A stretch of 64,000 nucleotides of DNA, from positions 2,424,448 through 2,488,447 of the forward strand of contig RPFO01000104.1 of assembly GCA_009746045.1 (NCBI GenBank). The letters are read 5' to 3'. This DNA is from Mesostigma viride (lineage: Eukaryota > Streptophyta > Mesostigmatophyceae > Mesostigmatales > Mesostigmataceae). How positions within the stretch are numbered: position 1 is the stretch's first letter; the number at the start of each line of letters is the position of its first letter. Made by a program: the position numbers and the translations under genes. The notes below the pieces were generated by a model that was given only the letters and a program-made list of their open reading frames with translations, ran no database searches and was not told where the DNA came from. Below, one piece after another: positions 1 to 10,133 of this stretch.

Positions 1-1089
1 TCATGGTAACGCACCTTGTTGTTCTTGAGTAGTCACGATAGGAGTGGAAGGGGTAGGAGTCGACTTAGCTGGGTTATCTGGATCACCGAAATGACGAGGG
101 CGGCAATGGTCCAGCGCTCGTAGTCCTAAAGTCAGCGACCCAGTGAATTTCTGCGAGTGCGGCCGTCTAATGAACAGCAACACGAAGGAAAAGGTGGAAA
201 CTACCAAGACGCTAATCGTCTCACTAATACCGAACCGAAACCATCACCTATCTACGACAGTAAGCAACATTTCTCAGGAAAACAAAACGAGGGAAAGGAG
301 CTATCTATAAAAGGATTTTCCGCTTCGAGCAGGTCTATCTTCTAGGCAGGGCGTGTCCCGAATCGGGCAGCACTACCCCCCCAGCTCGCAGGCGACCCGC
401 CCATTACCTGTCAAGTAGGTGTCGTCTTCATTTTCCCGGACGCGGAAGGGTTGATTCAATGACGTATGTTGCAGGGGATCGTCGTCTCGCTCTCTATCTA
501 AAATCCCTCCGAGTCCATTGTTACGCCGCAAGCCTCTACCGCCACCTCTACCTCTACCTGGCCTGATGCTACCTAGACTAGTAAGGCCGCCTCTAGTTAA
601 ACCCCTAGCGAAAGACGAACGAGACGATCCAGATCTCAATGCATTTACGTATGTGCTACTGTAATACGCCATAAGCCATTTACACAAACCCGTTTACTCC
701 AGGAATAGAGGAAGGAAACACAACTACACTGCCGTGACCCAAGCTAATATGTGTTAATTCATTTAACACACGCCGAGTGACCACACAAAGAGTGGAACGT
801 GCATAAATGGTCACCAACGGTCCGGCAGGCTCGGGCCGACCTGGCCCTCGCCTACAGAAACACAGAAACACAGGCAGGTGCACAGATGCACGCCGGTCCA
901 CTACATTCTACCAAAGGATAAGGACCACTAATAAAGTACGCGGCGCGGCACCCAAAGACACCCAATGTACCACGGTACTGTTACGAGGACAATCGTGTCC
1001 CAGCTAGAACTACACGTAAACCTAGGAACAACCGAGGCCAAGGACCTAATTTACGTCCGTAACTACAACGAATTGTTACGCGACGTAAC
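1..1089. other. Unassigned stretch, no recognisable gene
   Basis: I recognise no gene or repeat here. The largest open frame is 373-687 on the minus strand (about 104 codons). It is rich in Arg and Gly around RPGRGRGGGRGLRR, has no family I know, and may be chance or a remnant of another retroelement. The right edge is where similarity to the LINE copy at 4965-5397 begins. Confidence 0.4.
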
Positions 1090-1517
1090 AGATACCTCAG
1101 ATAGACTAGCTGGCACCAAGCCCGCCCAGCCTGGGCGATATGTCCTAACCTGGCGTGCCCCCGGCCGCGCGCGGCAGGGCCGCCACCCATGGACATTTCG
1201 TGATAGACTCGGCATGGACATGTGCTACACTAGACGTGACGGGCTCACCCCCGGGCAGCCTCATGGTTTGTCTGTAATATGGAGGCAGATGGTGCGCAAG
1301 GATAGATGGCAAGTAGTAATGAAGGAGACCACCCCCAAGCCTGTGGGGGCTCCGCGTGTGACAAGTATGGCATCAATAGCGATTCGGGCCGCGGTGCCCA
1401 CACCCCTGTAACTAGGACCTAGATAGCTTATACCATCCATTCCATCCCATGTTCCCCTCCCACTGAGGACTTATGCTCACGTGACGCAGTCACGTGTCTA
1501 TTAATTAATTAATTAAT
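1090..1517 (+). pseudogene. LINE-A copy 1: 5'-truncated C-terminal ORF2 end plus 3' tail
   Basis: From about 1090 this stretch matches 4965-5397 nearly base for base. It encodes the same peptide, including RHPWTFRDRLGMDMCYTRRD, then RWQVVMKETTPKP, up to about 1411. A shared 3' untranslated stretch follows, ending in a (TTAA)n microsatellite at 1501-1517. The function is inferred from copy 2, where this peptide is the C-terminus of a reverse transcriptase ORF. Truncation at the 5' side with a fixed 3' end is the normal product of incomplete target-primed reverse transcription. Small differences from copy 2, such as a missing base near 1143 and missing bases near 1261, show that it is a decayed copy. 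Confidence 0.75.
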
Positions 1518-1761
1518 GCCCCTTCTCTGGGCTATGTGCTACATATACTCCCAACGGAGTTATGTTCCTTATTAATTAATTAATTAATTAATAGCTGTAC
1601 AAGGGCTAAGCTACAGCTATGTAAGGCAATGGCTATACCAGTAGTGTAGATTAGTCAGGCTTAGCCTAGCATGTGGCCCACCACGCGCATTAATTAATTA
1701 ATTAATTATCAACATCACTCCGTTGGGAGTAGATGTAGCACATAGCCCTGAGAAGGGGCAT
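1518..1761. repeat. Inverted repeat pair around (TTAA)n microsatellites
   Basis: About 45 bases at 1515-1564 (CCCCTTCTCTGGGCTATGTG, continuing) return in inverse orientation at 1709-1761, separated by about 150 bases. Each arm is followed or preceded by a (TTAA)n run (1571-1592 and 1690-1708). A third, direct copy of the arm lies at 7441-7490, again followed by (TTAA)n. This looks like a small MITE or the ends of a repeat that uses AT-rich targets. No protein is encoded. Confidence 0.55.
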
Positions 1762-2112
1762 ATGGCTTTTAATACATTCTAGGCTACTTCATGCAAGGGT
1801 GGGAATGTAAGCTACCCCTGCTCTAGGTGCACCAGGGCACCCGCACCCTCATGGTCTATCACGCTATGCCCGGGTAAGGGGGGAGCATGCCTGTGAGGGG
1901 GAAGATCATCATGGCTATACAAAAACTAGAGCGTGGCATCTCAGCAGAGAGCAGCTCTCTGCATGGGCACAGCATTACTAAATAAAACTAGGCATGTACG
2001 CCCATAATGGCCCCCATGGATGATGCCTTCAGTATTTAGCTACGCCATGCCTACAATGGGACCTCCCATGGATGTTGCAGTTGCAGCATTTAGCCATGCT
2101 ATGCCTAAGCAT
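1762..2112. other. Gene-free spacer before LINE-A copy 2
   Basis: No coding region is recognisable. A short hairpin (CAGAGAGCAGCTCTCTG) lies near 1943-1959, and a related inverse stretch occurs near 5403-5430, so this is probably older repeat debris. Confidence 0.4.
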
Positions 2113-3099
2113 GATGTTCATGCGCATGATCCTCAACCGCCTTCGTTCTGCTCTCGACTGTCACCTTGGGGAATTAGTCAAATGGGCTTCCGTCCTGGGC
2201 GCAACACCGTCATGGCCATCTTCGTCGCGCGTCGCCTCTTCGAGGAAATCGCTCTCCTGCAACCTGGTGAGTTTCCCGCAATCTTGATCTTCGTCGACTT
2301 CATCAAGGCTTTTGATTCTGTCCTCTGGGACGCTCTATGGGCTGTACTTGCTCGCGCTCGCGTCCCCACTCCCCTGATTACCGTCATCCGCACGCTGTAT
2401 GAGGGGTCGACCACTTCGGTGCGCACTCAACACGGCATTACCCCGCCATGCATGCCCACTGCAGACCGGCGTCTGGCAGGGTTGCGTCCTGTCGCCGTAC
2501 CTGTTTATTATTGTAGTGGATTATGTTATGCGCCAGGCACGTGCTCGCTTTGCTAGCATTGCTAGCCGTGCCCCTGGCCTAGCGATCACGAACGAGCTTG
2601 GGGAAGGGGGGCCGACTAACAGGCAGAATTTACTAGCTGACCTCATTTATGCCGACGACATCACGCTCATCGAGAAGCCGGAGTCTGCCCAACTTTGGCT
2701 GGACTGCCTGGCGCTCGAGGCTCGGGCGGTTGGTCTAGAAATCAGCCCCAAAACGGAGGCCCTGGCCCTCGGCATGGCAGGGCCCCCACCCACACTCCGC
2801 CTCTTAGACGATGCGGAGGTCAACTACCCTCCTTCAGGCCGCTTCAAGCTGCTCGGCAGTTGGCTTCCCGACTGCGAGGACGACATGACGACACGGATCG
2901 GCATGGCGTGGGCGCACCTCCATGATGACCACCGCCGCTGGTGGAGCAACCCCGCCCTACCCCGGATCGTCAAGCGTGACCTCTTCAAGGTCGTCATTCT
3001 GACGATCCTGACCTACGGCGCCGAGACGTGGGCACTGACGCAGGAGCTGGAGCAACGACTCGACGGCGCCGTCACCAAGATGCTGCGCCAGGCCCTTAA
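2113..3099 (+). pseudogene. LINE-A reverse transcriptase domain, frameshifted
   Basis: This piece would copy element RNA into DNA at the nicked target. Visible RT blocks are MILNRLRSALDCHLGE (about 2127-2175), then MGFRPGRNTVMAIFVARRLF, FVDFIKAFDSVLWDAL (first catalytic Asp), GVWQGCVLSPYLF, and LIYADDITLIEK with the YADD catalytic box near 2650. LGSWLP and LTYGAETWAL of the thumb follow. Frames change near 2175 and near 2455, so it is not translatable as it stands. The frame at 3098-3100 continues in phase into 4843 once P1 is removed, which shows that P1 inserted into an already formed LINE. Confidence 0.85.
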
Positions 3100-4838
3100 C
3101 CCGTGTTTTTTTTTTTTAGAACGCGATATACTGCGTTGTAAGCTATTTATAGAACACATCATAACATCTAGGGAAAATTTTTTTTCATAGTCATGTGTAT
3201 ACTTTCCTGAAAGCCCATAAATCAAAGGATTTTTTGAGCTACTCAGACCTACAAAATGCTAATTCATTTGAGAGATACACTGGTTTGAATACAGGGGGGT
3301 CTGACCATGACCGCGATTTGTTGACCCTAGGTCACAAGTCATGTGCTTATTCACAAATGGTTCATGAAAAAAATCTGGCTTCTTGCACGAGCTATGGGCA
3401 ACATATGCAGGCTCTGTGAAACAAAACTCAGGCCCATTGGGCCACTGGAGCTATTTTTTATTAGCATTACAATTACAACGCAGTACAACGCAGTGGGAAA
3501 AATGAGAGCCCTTCACAACATGACCCAACGACACAAGCCCCATAAACGGGGATATCATGAGCTAGGAGGGTCAAAACGTTGAAAATAGGTGTTGTATAAG
3601 TTATACAGCATCAAACATGCATCAAACATCATGACTGGATGACATAATATGACTGAATCAGGCAGCCATAGCCAAAGCATCATCCACTCTCACAACGTGT
3701 TGAGCACATGCCTCGTGGGAAGGGAGGCACTGGGTTTTCATTCCACAATGTGCACAATACTGAAAGAAAGAGGCATGTGTAATGCAAGGCTTGGATAGGT
3801 TGAGTGATCCATGAGCTTACATGCAGGCGAAGATGACGCTGGAATGCATGCTAGCAAATGGTGGCAAGATGCTAACAACGCATGATTATACACCATGATT
3901 ATGGGCACCTAGCTGATCTTCTTGCACAATCAACGCAGTATAAACCATCAATATCCAATCCTCACGATATATTCACGGCTTGACGACGTATACAGCACCT
4001 AAATACTGCACGACTGCAACCTGCTATGGCTGACATGCAAGCAACGTCGAGTAGGATGGCGGTCTTAGAGAGGCTGGGCAGAGGTCGGTAGAAATAAGTG
4101 GAAAACTGGCAGAAACTAGGTGGAAACACGATATACTTACGCCTGCAAGCTCTATTGAGCCGGTGGCAGAGGCCATTTCCAGGAAAATACAGCATACCGT
4201 AGCAATAGCCACGGTCACGCCTTACGCTATTTGCAGGCACCATCATGCCCGGAGCTACCCAATAAAAGTCTGCACAAATCTCGGTTTAGCCGAGAGTCCG
4301 GGCGTTCGGAATGAATAAACATGTGTTAAGAAGTCGAAACACCATGGAAATACCAAGCATGGTGCCGCAGCAGACCCGAGTCCTGCCGTAATAATATGTA
4401 TGCCGGTTTCCAGGGTTTCCGCATGAAAGTTGGGTGAGAAACTGGAAAAATCTACGTTTCCTTTGCCCCAGTACCTCAACAAACTCGTAGAAACCTCATT
4501 ATCAACCTTTGAACGCATCATCATGGTCGTGCCACCCAACAGCCACTGAAATTCGCGCGAAAACTGGCGAGATCTACCTGCCGCCATCGCCGTCGTCTTC
4601 ACCTTCGTCCCGCGAAAATGCCTGATTTCAGTGGTACATATTTGTTTGCAGCTGTCACAAAAAAAATCCAAAAAATACCAGGATTTTTTCTTGAGTTCTA
4701 CGGGATGTAAGGAGGCCGTCCACCGAGTTTCAGACCGAAAATCTCGTATCTACTGTGCCTGCCACGTGTCAGATTACAACGCGATACATCGCGTTCTAAC
4801 CCTACAACGCGATACATCGCGTTGTAAAAAAACACGGG
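3100..4838. mobile_element. P1: 1739-bp piggyBac-like non-autonomous element with TTAA duplications
   Basis: TTAA at 3096-3099 and again at 4839-4842 flanks terminal inverted repeats CCCGTGTTTTTTT and AAAAAAACACGGG. TTAA targets and CCC...GGG ends are the signature of the piggyBac superfamily. Just inside both ends sits a palindrome: AACGCGATACATCGCGTT at 4806-4823 (with a partial second copy at 4778-4795) and a diverged form at about 3121-3138. I see no DDD transposase. The open frames inside, such as 4255-4671 minus, are not recognisable, so it probably depends on a transposase made elsewhere. Removal with one TTAA restores the LINE-A reading frame exactly. Confidence 0.85.
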
Positions 4839-4842
4839 TTAA

Positions 4843-5302
4843 CATCCCCTTTGGTTTGCACATTAGTAATGAGGATTTGTACGCTGATTTGCCCTATGTT
4901 TCCCACATTATTAGGCACAGGCGCCTGGGCCTAGCCGGGCACCTGGCCCGCACAGATCAGGTAGATACATCAGATAGACTAGCTGGCACCAAGCCCGCCC
5001 AGCCTGGGCGATATGTAGTCCTCACCTGGCGTGCCCCCGGCCGCGCGCGGGAGGGCCGCCACCCATGGACATTTCGTGATAGACTCGGCATGGACATGTG
5101 CTACACTAGACGTGACGGGCTCACCCCCGGGCAGCCGCCTCCTGGTTTGTCTGTAATATGGAGGCAGATGGTGCGCAAGAATAGATGGCAAGTAGTGATG
5201 AAGGAGACCACCCCCAAGCCTGTGGGGGCTCCGCGTGTGACCAAGTATGGCATTCATAGCGATTCGGGCCGCGGTGCCCACACCCCTGTAACTAGGACCT
5301 AG
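4843..5302 (+). pseudogene. LINE-A ORF2 C-terminal region
   Basis: This continues the reverse transcriptase ORF after P1. It begins with IPFGLHISNEDLYADLPYV and the conserved RRLGLAGHLARTD block, then the tail shared with copy 1, ending at a TAG near 5302. It is in the same frame as the 2399-3099 segment. A 3' untranslated region of about 80 bases, including a CACGTGACGCAGTCACGTG hairpin (about 5359-5377), and the (TTAA)n tail follow. The hairpin and microsatellite tail, shared by both copies, probably serve as the reverse transcriptase recognition end. Confidence 0.75.
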
Positions 5303-5477
5303 ATAGCTTATACAATCCATTCCATCCCATGTTCCCCTCCCACTGAGGACTTATGCTCACGTGACGCAGTCACGTGTCTATTAATTAATTAATTAATGCC
5401 TAAGCAGGGAGCTACTCTCTGCTGAGATGCCATGTGTTTACCAGCTATAGCCTAGCTACATACCTTCCACCCCATAT

Positions 5478-7267
5478 TGTCTATTTACCCAGAGGCCTCA
5501 ATTGAGGCCTTTTGGCTCAATTGAGGCCTTTTTCACCAAGGTCACATGAGGACGGTAATTTTGGCGGGAAGGACCGGTCCTATGGGTCGTCCGGCCCCAG
5601 TGGCGCGAATCTGGTATATGTGCTGAGCGTCCTGACCCGTTGGGGTCGACAGGGGTCGACGGTTACTGAAAGATATGTGAGGTGGAAAAGTACCTATTTT
5701 GGCCACTTTCGTGCAACCGGACGACGAATTTTCACGAATGCACGACCATGGCGGCCTCGAGTAAAATAGACCGTATGGCCACGTTCGTGCATCATTTCGA
5801 CCAGTAAGGAGCGCGTTGGGTAGATAAATTATCCGTTAAGCTAGCCCGATCGCTAAATGGGTCAAAAGTCGATTTCTAAATTCGTGGGGTCGTTATTTGT
5901 GTGCTGAATGCCAGGTTAGTGAAATTCAGCTGGGGCGTAATTGGCGTTGATAGTGCGCCTGCCAGCAGGCCGGTGCTTCGATATGCTGGGAAGAGACTAG
6001 CGGAACGGCGGGGGGGGATGTTGGGGCAGCCGTGACTAAAGGGGCACTGGCTATTTTCGAGCCTTTTGGCGTGGATCCGTAGGTAGAGGAAGGGGTGTTT
6101 TTAGCTAGGAAAAACTGGGATGCGGACAATAAACGCGCGCGCGCCCCCAGCTATGGGAGCGCCATTATGCGAACAGCGCTGGTGAGGCCGCTGCAGCCGC
6201 TTTCATACGTCAATGGACGACGCATGGAGCGTCTGTCCGGCCAGATTTGCGGGCTGCATCGCTTCCGGACAACTTGAAAAGGCCGAGCTTGAACAGCTTT
6301 TCTAATGCAGCCACGTTCAGCGCCAGCGCATATGCGTGCCTAGTGATCCCGGGTGTGAGGGGTGTGAAAGGTAAGTGCGTCCTGGTGGTAGTAAGGTAAT
6401 GGCATCGATTTGCTTGTGATATCGTCAGTTTTTAGCTGCCTATCGGCGCCTAGTGCCGATGTGACGTAAGGCAGGTTATAGTACTTTGTGCAGTGCTCTG
6501 CGGCTGGCCCCCGCCGTGTAGACGTGTTTGCTTTCCATAAGAAGCATGGCAGTTCCTGCCATGCTGGCCATGTCTCAGGCAACCCTTGCAAAGCCCGAAA
6601 TCAAGCTAAGCGGTCTACTAGGCTGTGCAAATGTTGTCCAGTTATGCTTGTATATCTTGCCATGTGCTGTTCATATGCTGCCGCGGCAGCAAAACCCTGT
6701 CATAATATACCGTAACAACCTAGATATTGGGGCTATGTGAGTGAAGCTACGCGCTTGGAAGGTCACACCTATCATTATAATGCATGATCCTTGTGCGTGT
6801 TTGTAATAGAGCCTTAGGATTCCTCATGGTTACGTGCAATACCCATGGCAGGCTATTGCTGCCTGCAGTGCTGCGGGACAGCCCCGGCCGTGCAAGTGTG
6901 TGTGAGGGGTCCCTTGGGGAGCATGCCAGGTCATGCCATGCTTACCGTGTCGTGGGGGAACCTCGTAAGGTCCAAAAGACACGTTACATGCAGATGGAAC
7001 TGAGTACTGGCGCCTTTTGGTCGCTTGTATCTATGGTCATGTTGTGTTGATGGTGCCGTCGCAGCGACACCCTGTTTTATTAAATCATAATTAAATATGT
7101 ATTAGGGCTATATGACTTATGACAAGTGCTGGGAACCCCAAAACAATCATAATAATGCATGGCCTTCACTCATATTTGGAATAAAGTTTGTTGGCTCATT
7201 GTAATTACATGCAACACCCAATTTATAAAAAGGCCTCAATTGAGGCCTTTTTCTAGGTAGATAGACA
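5478..7267. mobile_element. Element A: 1790-bp palindrome-ended DNA element, ATAT duplication
   Basis: The ends read TGTCTATTTACC at 5478 and the inverse of TGTCTATCTACC at 7256-7267, flanked by ATAT at 5474-5477 and 7268-7271. Right inside both ends lies the perfect palindrome AGGCCTCAATTGAGGCCT (5492-5509, followed by a second partial copy, and about 7230-7247). A block near 5630-5705 containing GGGTCGACAGGGGTCGAC is clearly homologous to the inverse of 11700-11750 in element B, so A and B are one family in opposite orientations. No transposase is visible and only short, unrecognised ORFs occur. The 4-bp duplication is not TTAA, so superfamily membership is open. Confidence 0.75.
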
Positions 7268-7689
7268 ATATGTCATGCAGGCCTTCTAGGCCCTCTCCTC
7301 AAGCCGCCTTGTGTGCCTGTGCTTGTTTAGGAGGCATCAACCATCATGGCGGTGCAGGTGCACCTTGTGCATCCAGAGCAGGTGATAGTTGTACATCCTA
7401 CACCTGCAGGTTGTCGCCCTGATTGTATTACAAACCCATAGATGCCCCTTTCTCAGGGCTATGTGTTACATATGCTCCCCACGGATCGAGCTATGATTTT
7501 AATTAATTAATTAATTAAAAGGCAATGGCTGGTTGTGTACCGTGTGTTAGCGGTGCACGTGACTAGGTATGGTGGCACAGCTAGGCAAACATTCTAGGCA
7601 TGGCTGCCATGGCGGCAGTGACTACCAACGATTCTAGCCCGCAGGGGGCGTCCGCATCTTGTACGGTTGATCATCAGGTCCCCGCCCCT
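7268..7689. other. Gene-free repeat debris with (TTAA)n
   Basis: This holds the third copy of the 1515-1564 arm (about 7441-7490) and a TTAA microsatellite at about 7500-7518. I see no gene. Confidence 0.45.
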
Positions 7690-8224
7690 CCATGCAGTAC
7701 ACCTTGGGCTTCTGGGGACTGGGGTACGTCCTGCTTGTGGCAGAGGTATTCAGGCCACAGGGCGCGTCGCTGCTGCTGCTGAGCGGGGGTCAGGTCGTCG
7801 TCCAGCGTCCAGGTGAGGTCGTGCAACCAGCTCTTGCGACGAGAGAGGAACCGCTGCTTGTCCTCATCAGGGGAGGGGGGGAAGGTGAGCAGGACTGGTG
7901 GGGGAACCGCCTTAATTGTCCCGTGAGTGGGGAAGGCGGTGGCACCCGCGCAGTTCTACCTCACCTTCCAGGCCCATGAGACTGAGAACTAGCTAGTCCT
8001 TGAGCTCGTCGGCAAGGGTGGTTGACGTCTCACCTGGCTTCTGAGGGAAACGACGCAGCACCACTCGGCACTTGCGGCGAGCGCGGTCGGTGGCCTCCCG
8101 TTGTTCGGCCTGGGGGTGGTCCTCCAGATCCTGGAGTTTCGTGGCGATGGCGTCAGTGGTTGCGGCGGTCGCTGACCGCAGCAGGTCCGCATATATAGGT
8201 CAGCGCCATTCCCGACTTGGTCAC
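7690..8224 (-). pseudogene. Decayed LINE ORF1-like coding fragment (target of the gypsy insertion)
   Basis: Read leftwards from about 8200, the minus strand encodes DAIATKLQDLEDHPQAEQRE (coiled-coil-like) and RRKCRVVLRRFPQKPGETST. After an interruption it encodes FLSRRKSWLHDLTWTLDDDL followed by TPAQQQQRRALWPEY. A basic strand ending in RRFP, followed by an LTPAQQ..R..LWP block, is how I remember the RNA-binding ORF1 of some algal and plant L1-type LINEs. That is recognition from memory, not a search. Stops and frame changes show decay. The CCCAT target of the gypsy element lies at its 5' side. Confidence 0.4.
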
Positions 8225-8229
8225 CCCAT

Positions 8230-9679
8230 TGTAACGTGCCAAGCCAATCGGCCAGACACGTTGGGAAAGATCGTTTCTATCTACGGGACTATCGTCCCGG
8301 TTTGTTGCCTGCCTGAGTAGAAAGGGTGATCACTATCCTATGGGCTACTTGCTGTCATCACAGCGTAGGCCCAGAAGCATTATAATAATTACCTTCTTGT
8401 ATTCTTGCAATTGCAGTTGTACAAGGTTGTGTGTGTGTCGAACACGATTGTATTAAAAGGAATAGATTCGTAGCTCAGATTAACTGAGGTGGGTGAGTCG
8501 GCGGATTGGAGGACGACTGTCTTGTCCATCGTCCTCGCACGCCTTTATGCCAAGCAGTGCCACTAGGTCGGCGCTGCTGATCCAATCCGTGTGGCTCAGA
8601 ATCTTCCACGCTAAGTTAACGGCCTGAAGTATATTGTAGTGGGCCGAACTACGGGTCGACCATAGAGCGGATCGACCTCTATCCATGTCCGTGGTAACCA
8701 TCGTTACGTTATGCCATCGGACACACATCCATCGATATATATTAAAAATATAATTACTTACAGCAGAGTGAAATCACTCAAACCAAAGCAAACGCCCAGC
8801 TATAAACCTATATACAGAGCCATGTCAAAGCTCTATACTACGATAAGACCAATGGAAACGCCTAACGGGAGGAACCTAATAGCCCTGCTGCACCGCAAAA
8901 TCAGCCCGCGTACGGCGGAGCATGATGTCAGCCATGGCCCGAGTCAGCGCCACCGACAAGCGCTGACGCCAATATGACGTCCAGGTCCGCGCCGACCATG
9001 GGGCCCGCTGGCCCTCCAGGTCCAGCCGGTCCTCCCGGAGCCGGCAACACTCCTTGAAGAAGGCGGAGGTCAGGGGCCCCATGGCCCCAAACTCCTCCAG
9101 GACAAAGGGCACCACACGATGGTGCCCGACGTCGCCGTAGGCCAGGAGCTTGGCCCGCTCCGCCCGGTCCGCCGTGTAACCTGCCGTGAGGGAGGCCCCA
9201 GCCACGTGGCTAAGAGCCAAGGGCCGCGCCACCGAAACGTCAATAAGCAGATGCCGGCCACCCCCCTCAAAGTCCAGCACCACGATGTCAGGCCGGTGGT
9301 TGGGGGAATAGAAGGCAGCGCCATCCGCATCCTCGGACCGGATGTTCGCGTGGGGGAAAACCGACCGAATCATGGCGAGCACCACCGTCAGGAGGACAGT
9401 GTGCAAATACAAATACCAATTCTGATTCTGTTGGCCCCCCATGCAGGCAAGGTAGTGAGTCCCCGTGGGATCCAGCGGCATATATATCCCAATGTCACCA
9501 ATATTACTCTAGATATCGACTGTCGGCACCCTCGTATACACAAGCAGAGGTGTCCCGGAAGGTATGGACTTCAAACCACCTTAGGTATCTATCTCTTTTT
9601 GCACGTATCTTTTTATACCATATTTCTTTTGCCAAACTGTCTCGTGCTCGCTAGGCTCGACCCTAGTCGGCACGCTACA
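8230..9679 (-). repeat. 3' LTR of the gypsy element, carrying a LINE-B insertion
   Basis: About 706 bases of LTR: 8230-8742 and 9480-9679 match 21885-22270 plus 23613-23927 of the 5' LTR. The outer ends, read on the plus strand, are TGTAACGTGCC and GGCACGCTACA. The only clear substitution I noted is near 9559 (C) versus 23803 (G). A 737-bp LINE-B piece sits at 8743-9479. Confidence 0.9.
8743..9479 (-). mobile_element. LINE-B copy 1, 5'-truncated, with RLE endonuclease coding end
   Basis: This is an insertion into the gypsy 3' LTR flanked by ATATATAT (8735-8742 and 9480-9487). The intact sibling LTR has a single ATATATAT at 23728-23735. On the minus strand it encodes the C-terminal end of a LINE ORF. 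THYLAC is the remnant of a CCHC knuckle. RPDIVVLDF followed by HLLIDVSVARP fits the RPD...D/E core of the restriction-like endonuclease of R2-type LINEs. HHRVVPFVLEEFGAMG and RLSVALTRAMADIMLRR follow. The ORF runs 8876-9481 and then has a short AT-rich 3' tail. The 5' end is missing, as usual for LINE copies. Confidence 0.85.
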
Positions 9680-9692
9680 CTCCTCCCCCCCT
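9680..9692 (-). promoter_or_regulatory. Polypurine tract of the gypsy element
   Basis: Read on the minus strand this is AGGGGGGGAGGAG, abutting the first base (TG) of the 3' LTR. It is the expected primer site for plus-strand DNA synthesis. Confidence 0.8.
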
Positions 9693-10133
9693 ATCGGGGA
9701 AGGGAGCCCACTCCCTTCAAGCGAAGGGTACAAATAGTTTGGCTCATGCGCTATCCAGACCTTGGCCTCGTTGCCTTCTCCCTAGGCTTCCCTTAGTCAC
9801 GCATCAAGCCGGGTATCCGCTGGAGCCCACCCTATATAGTGATTCGAGGCGGGCGCGCACGATCGGGGGCACGATCGGACGGCGGGCGCGCACGATCCTA
9901 GCCACAGCAATTGGGGGGCACGATCCTGGGCACTAGCGATCGGAGGGGGCCGCGCTCGAGTAGGGACTCTCCCCACGGATAGGCCTGTCCCGGCAGGATT
10001 TGTTTCCTTAGGTTGCCCAAGTGTCCAGCTCTAAGACCTTGGTCCCTAACTATCTACCGGGCCGAAGAACCCGGGCGGGCGTAAGGCCCTCCTATTCTAC
10101 CGAGGAGTCCCTCGGTCGGGCCTAGCGCCCTAA
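9693..10133 (-). other. Gypsy 3' untranslated region (right part)
   Basis: This is GC-rich with no recognisable ORF. It contains short repeats of GGGCGCGCACGATC at about 9851-9895. It lies between the polypurine tract and element B. Confidence 0.55.

Larger units (their letters stand above)
2113..5397 (+). mobile_element. LINE-A copy 2 (non-LTR retrotransposon), 5'-truncated, split by element P1
   Basis: This is a truncated non-LTR retrotransposon. It starts inside the reverse transcriptase domain (RT, 2113-3099), is interrupted by a DNA element at 3100-4838, and resumes at 4843 with the C-terminal part of the same ORF. It ends in the 3' tail and (TTAA)n at about 5381-5397. The C-terminal motif RRLGLAGHLARTD is of the RxRWxGHVxRM type found after the RT thumb in several LINE clades such as RTE. 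I cannot place it in a clade by eye. No endonuclease domain remains in this copy. Confidence 0.8.

Noticed and set aside
373..687. RGG-box RNA-binding protein
   Set aside because: Only one short Arg/Gly run in a 104-codon frame without neighbours or domain context.
5478..7267. Element A as a standard TTAA piggyBac MITE
   Set aside because: The duplication is ATAT and the ends are TGTCTA, not CCC. It is kept as a separate, possibly related group.
8230..9679. Solo LTR
   Set aside because: The flanks do not match each other (CCCAT left, CTCCT right). The left flank matches the right flank of the second LTR (23928-23932), and a polypurine tract abuts it, so it is the 3' LTR of a full element.
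9119..9796. Plus-strand ORF of 225 codons
   Set aside because: It is antisense to the LINE-B RLE frame and runs across the LTR border. It is a shadow of the minus-strand coding region.
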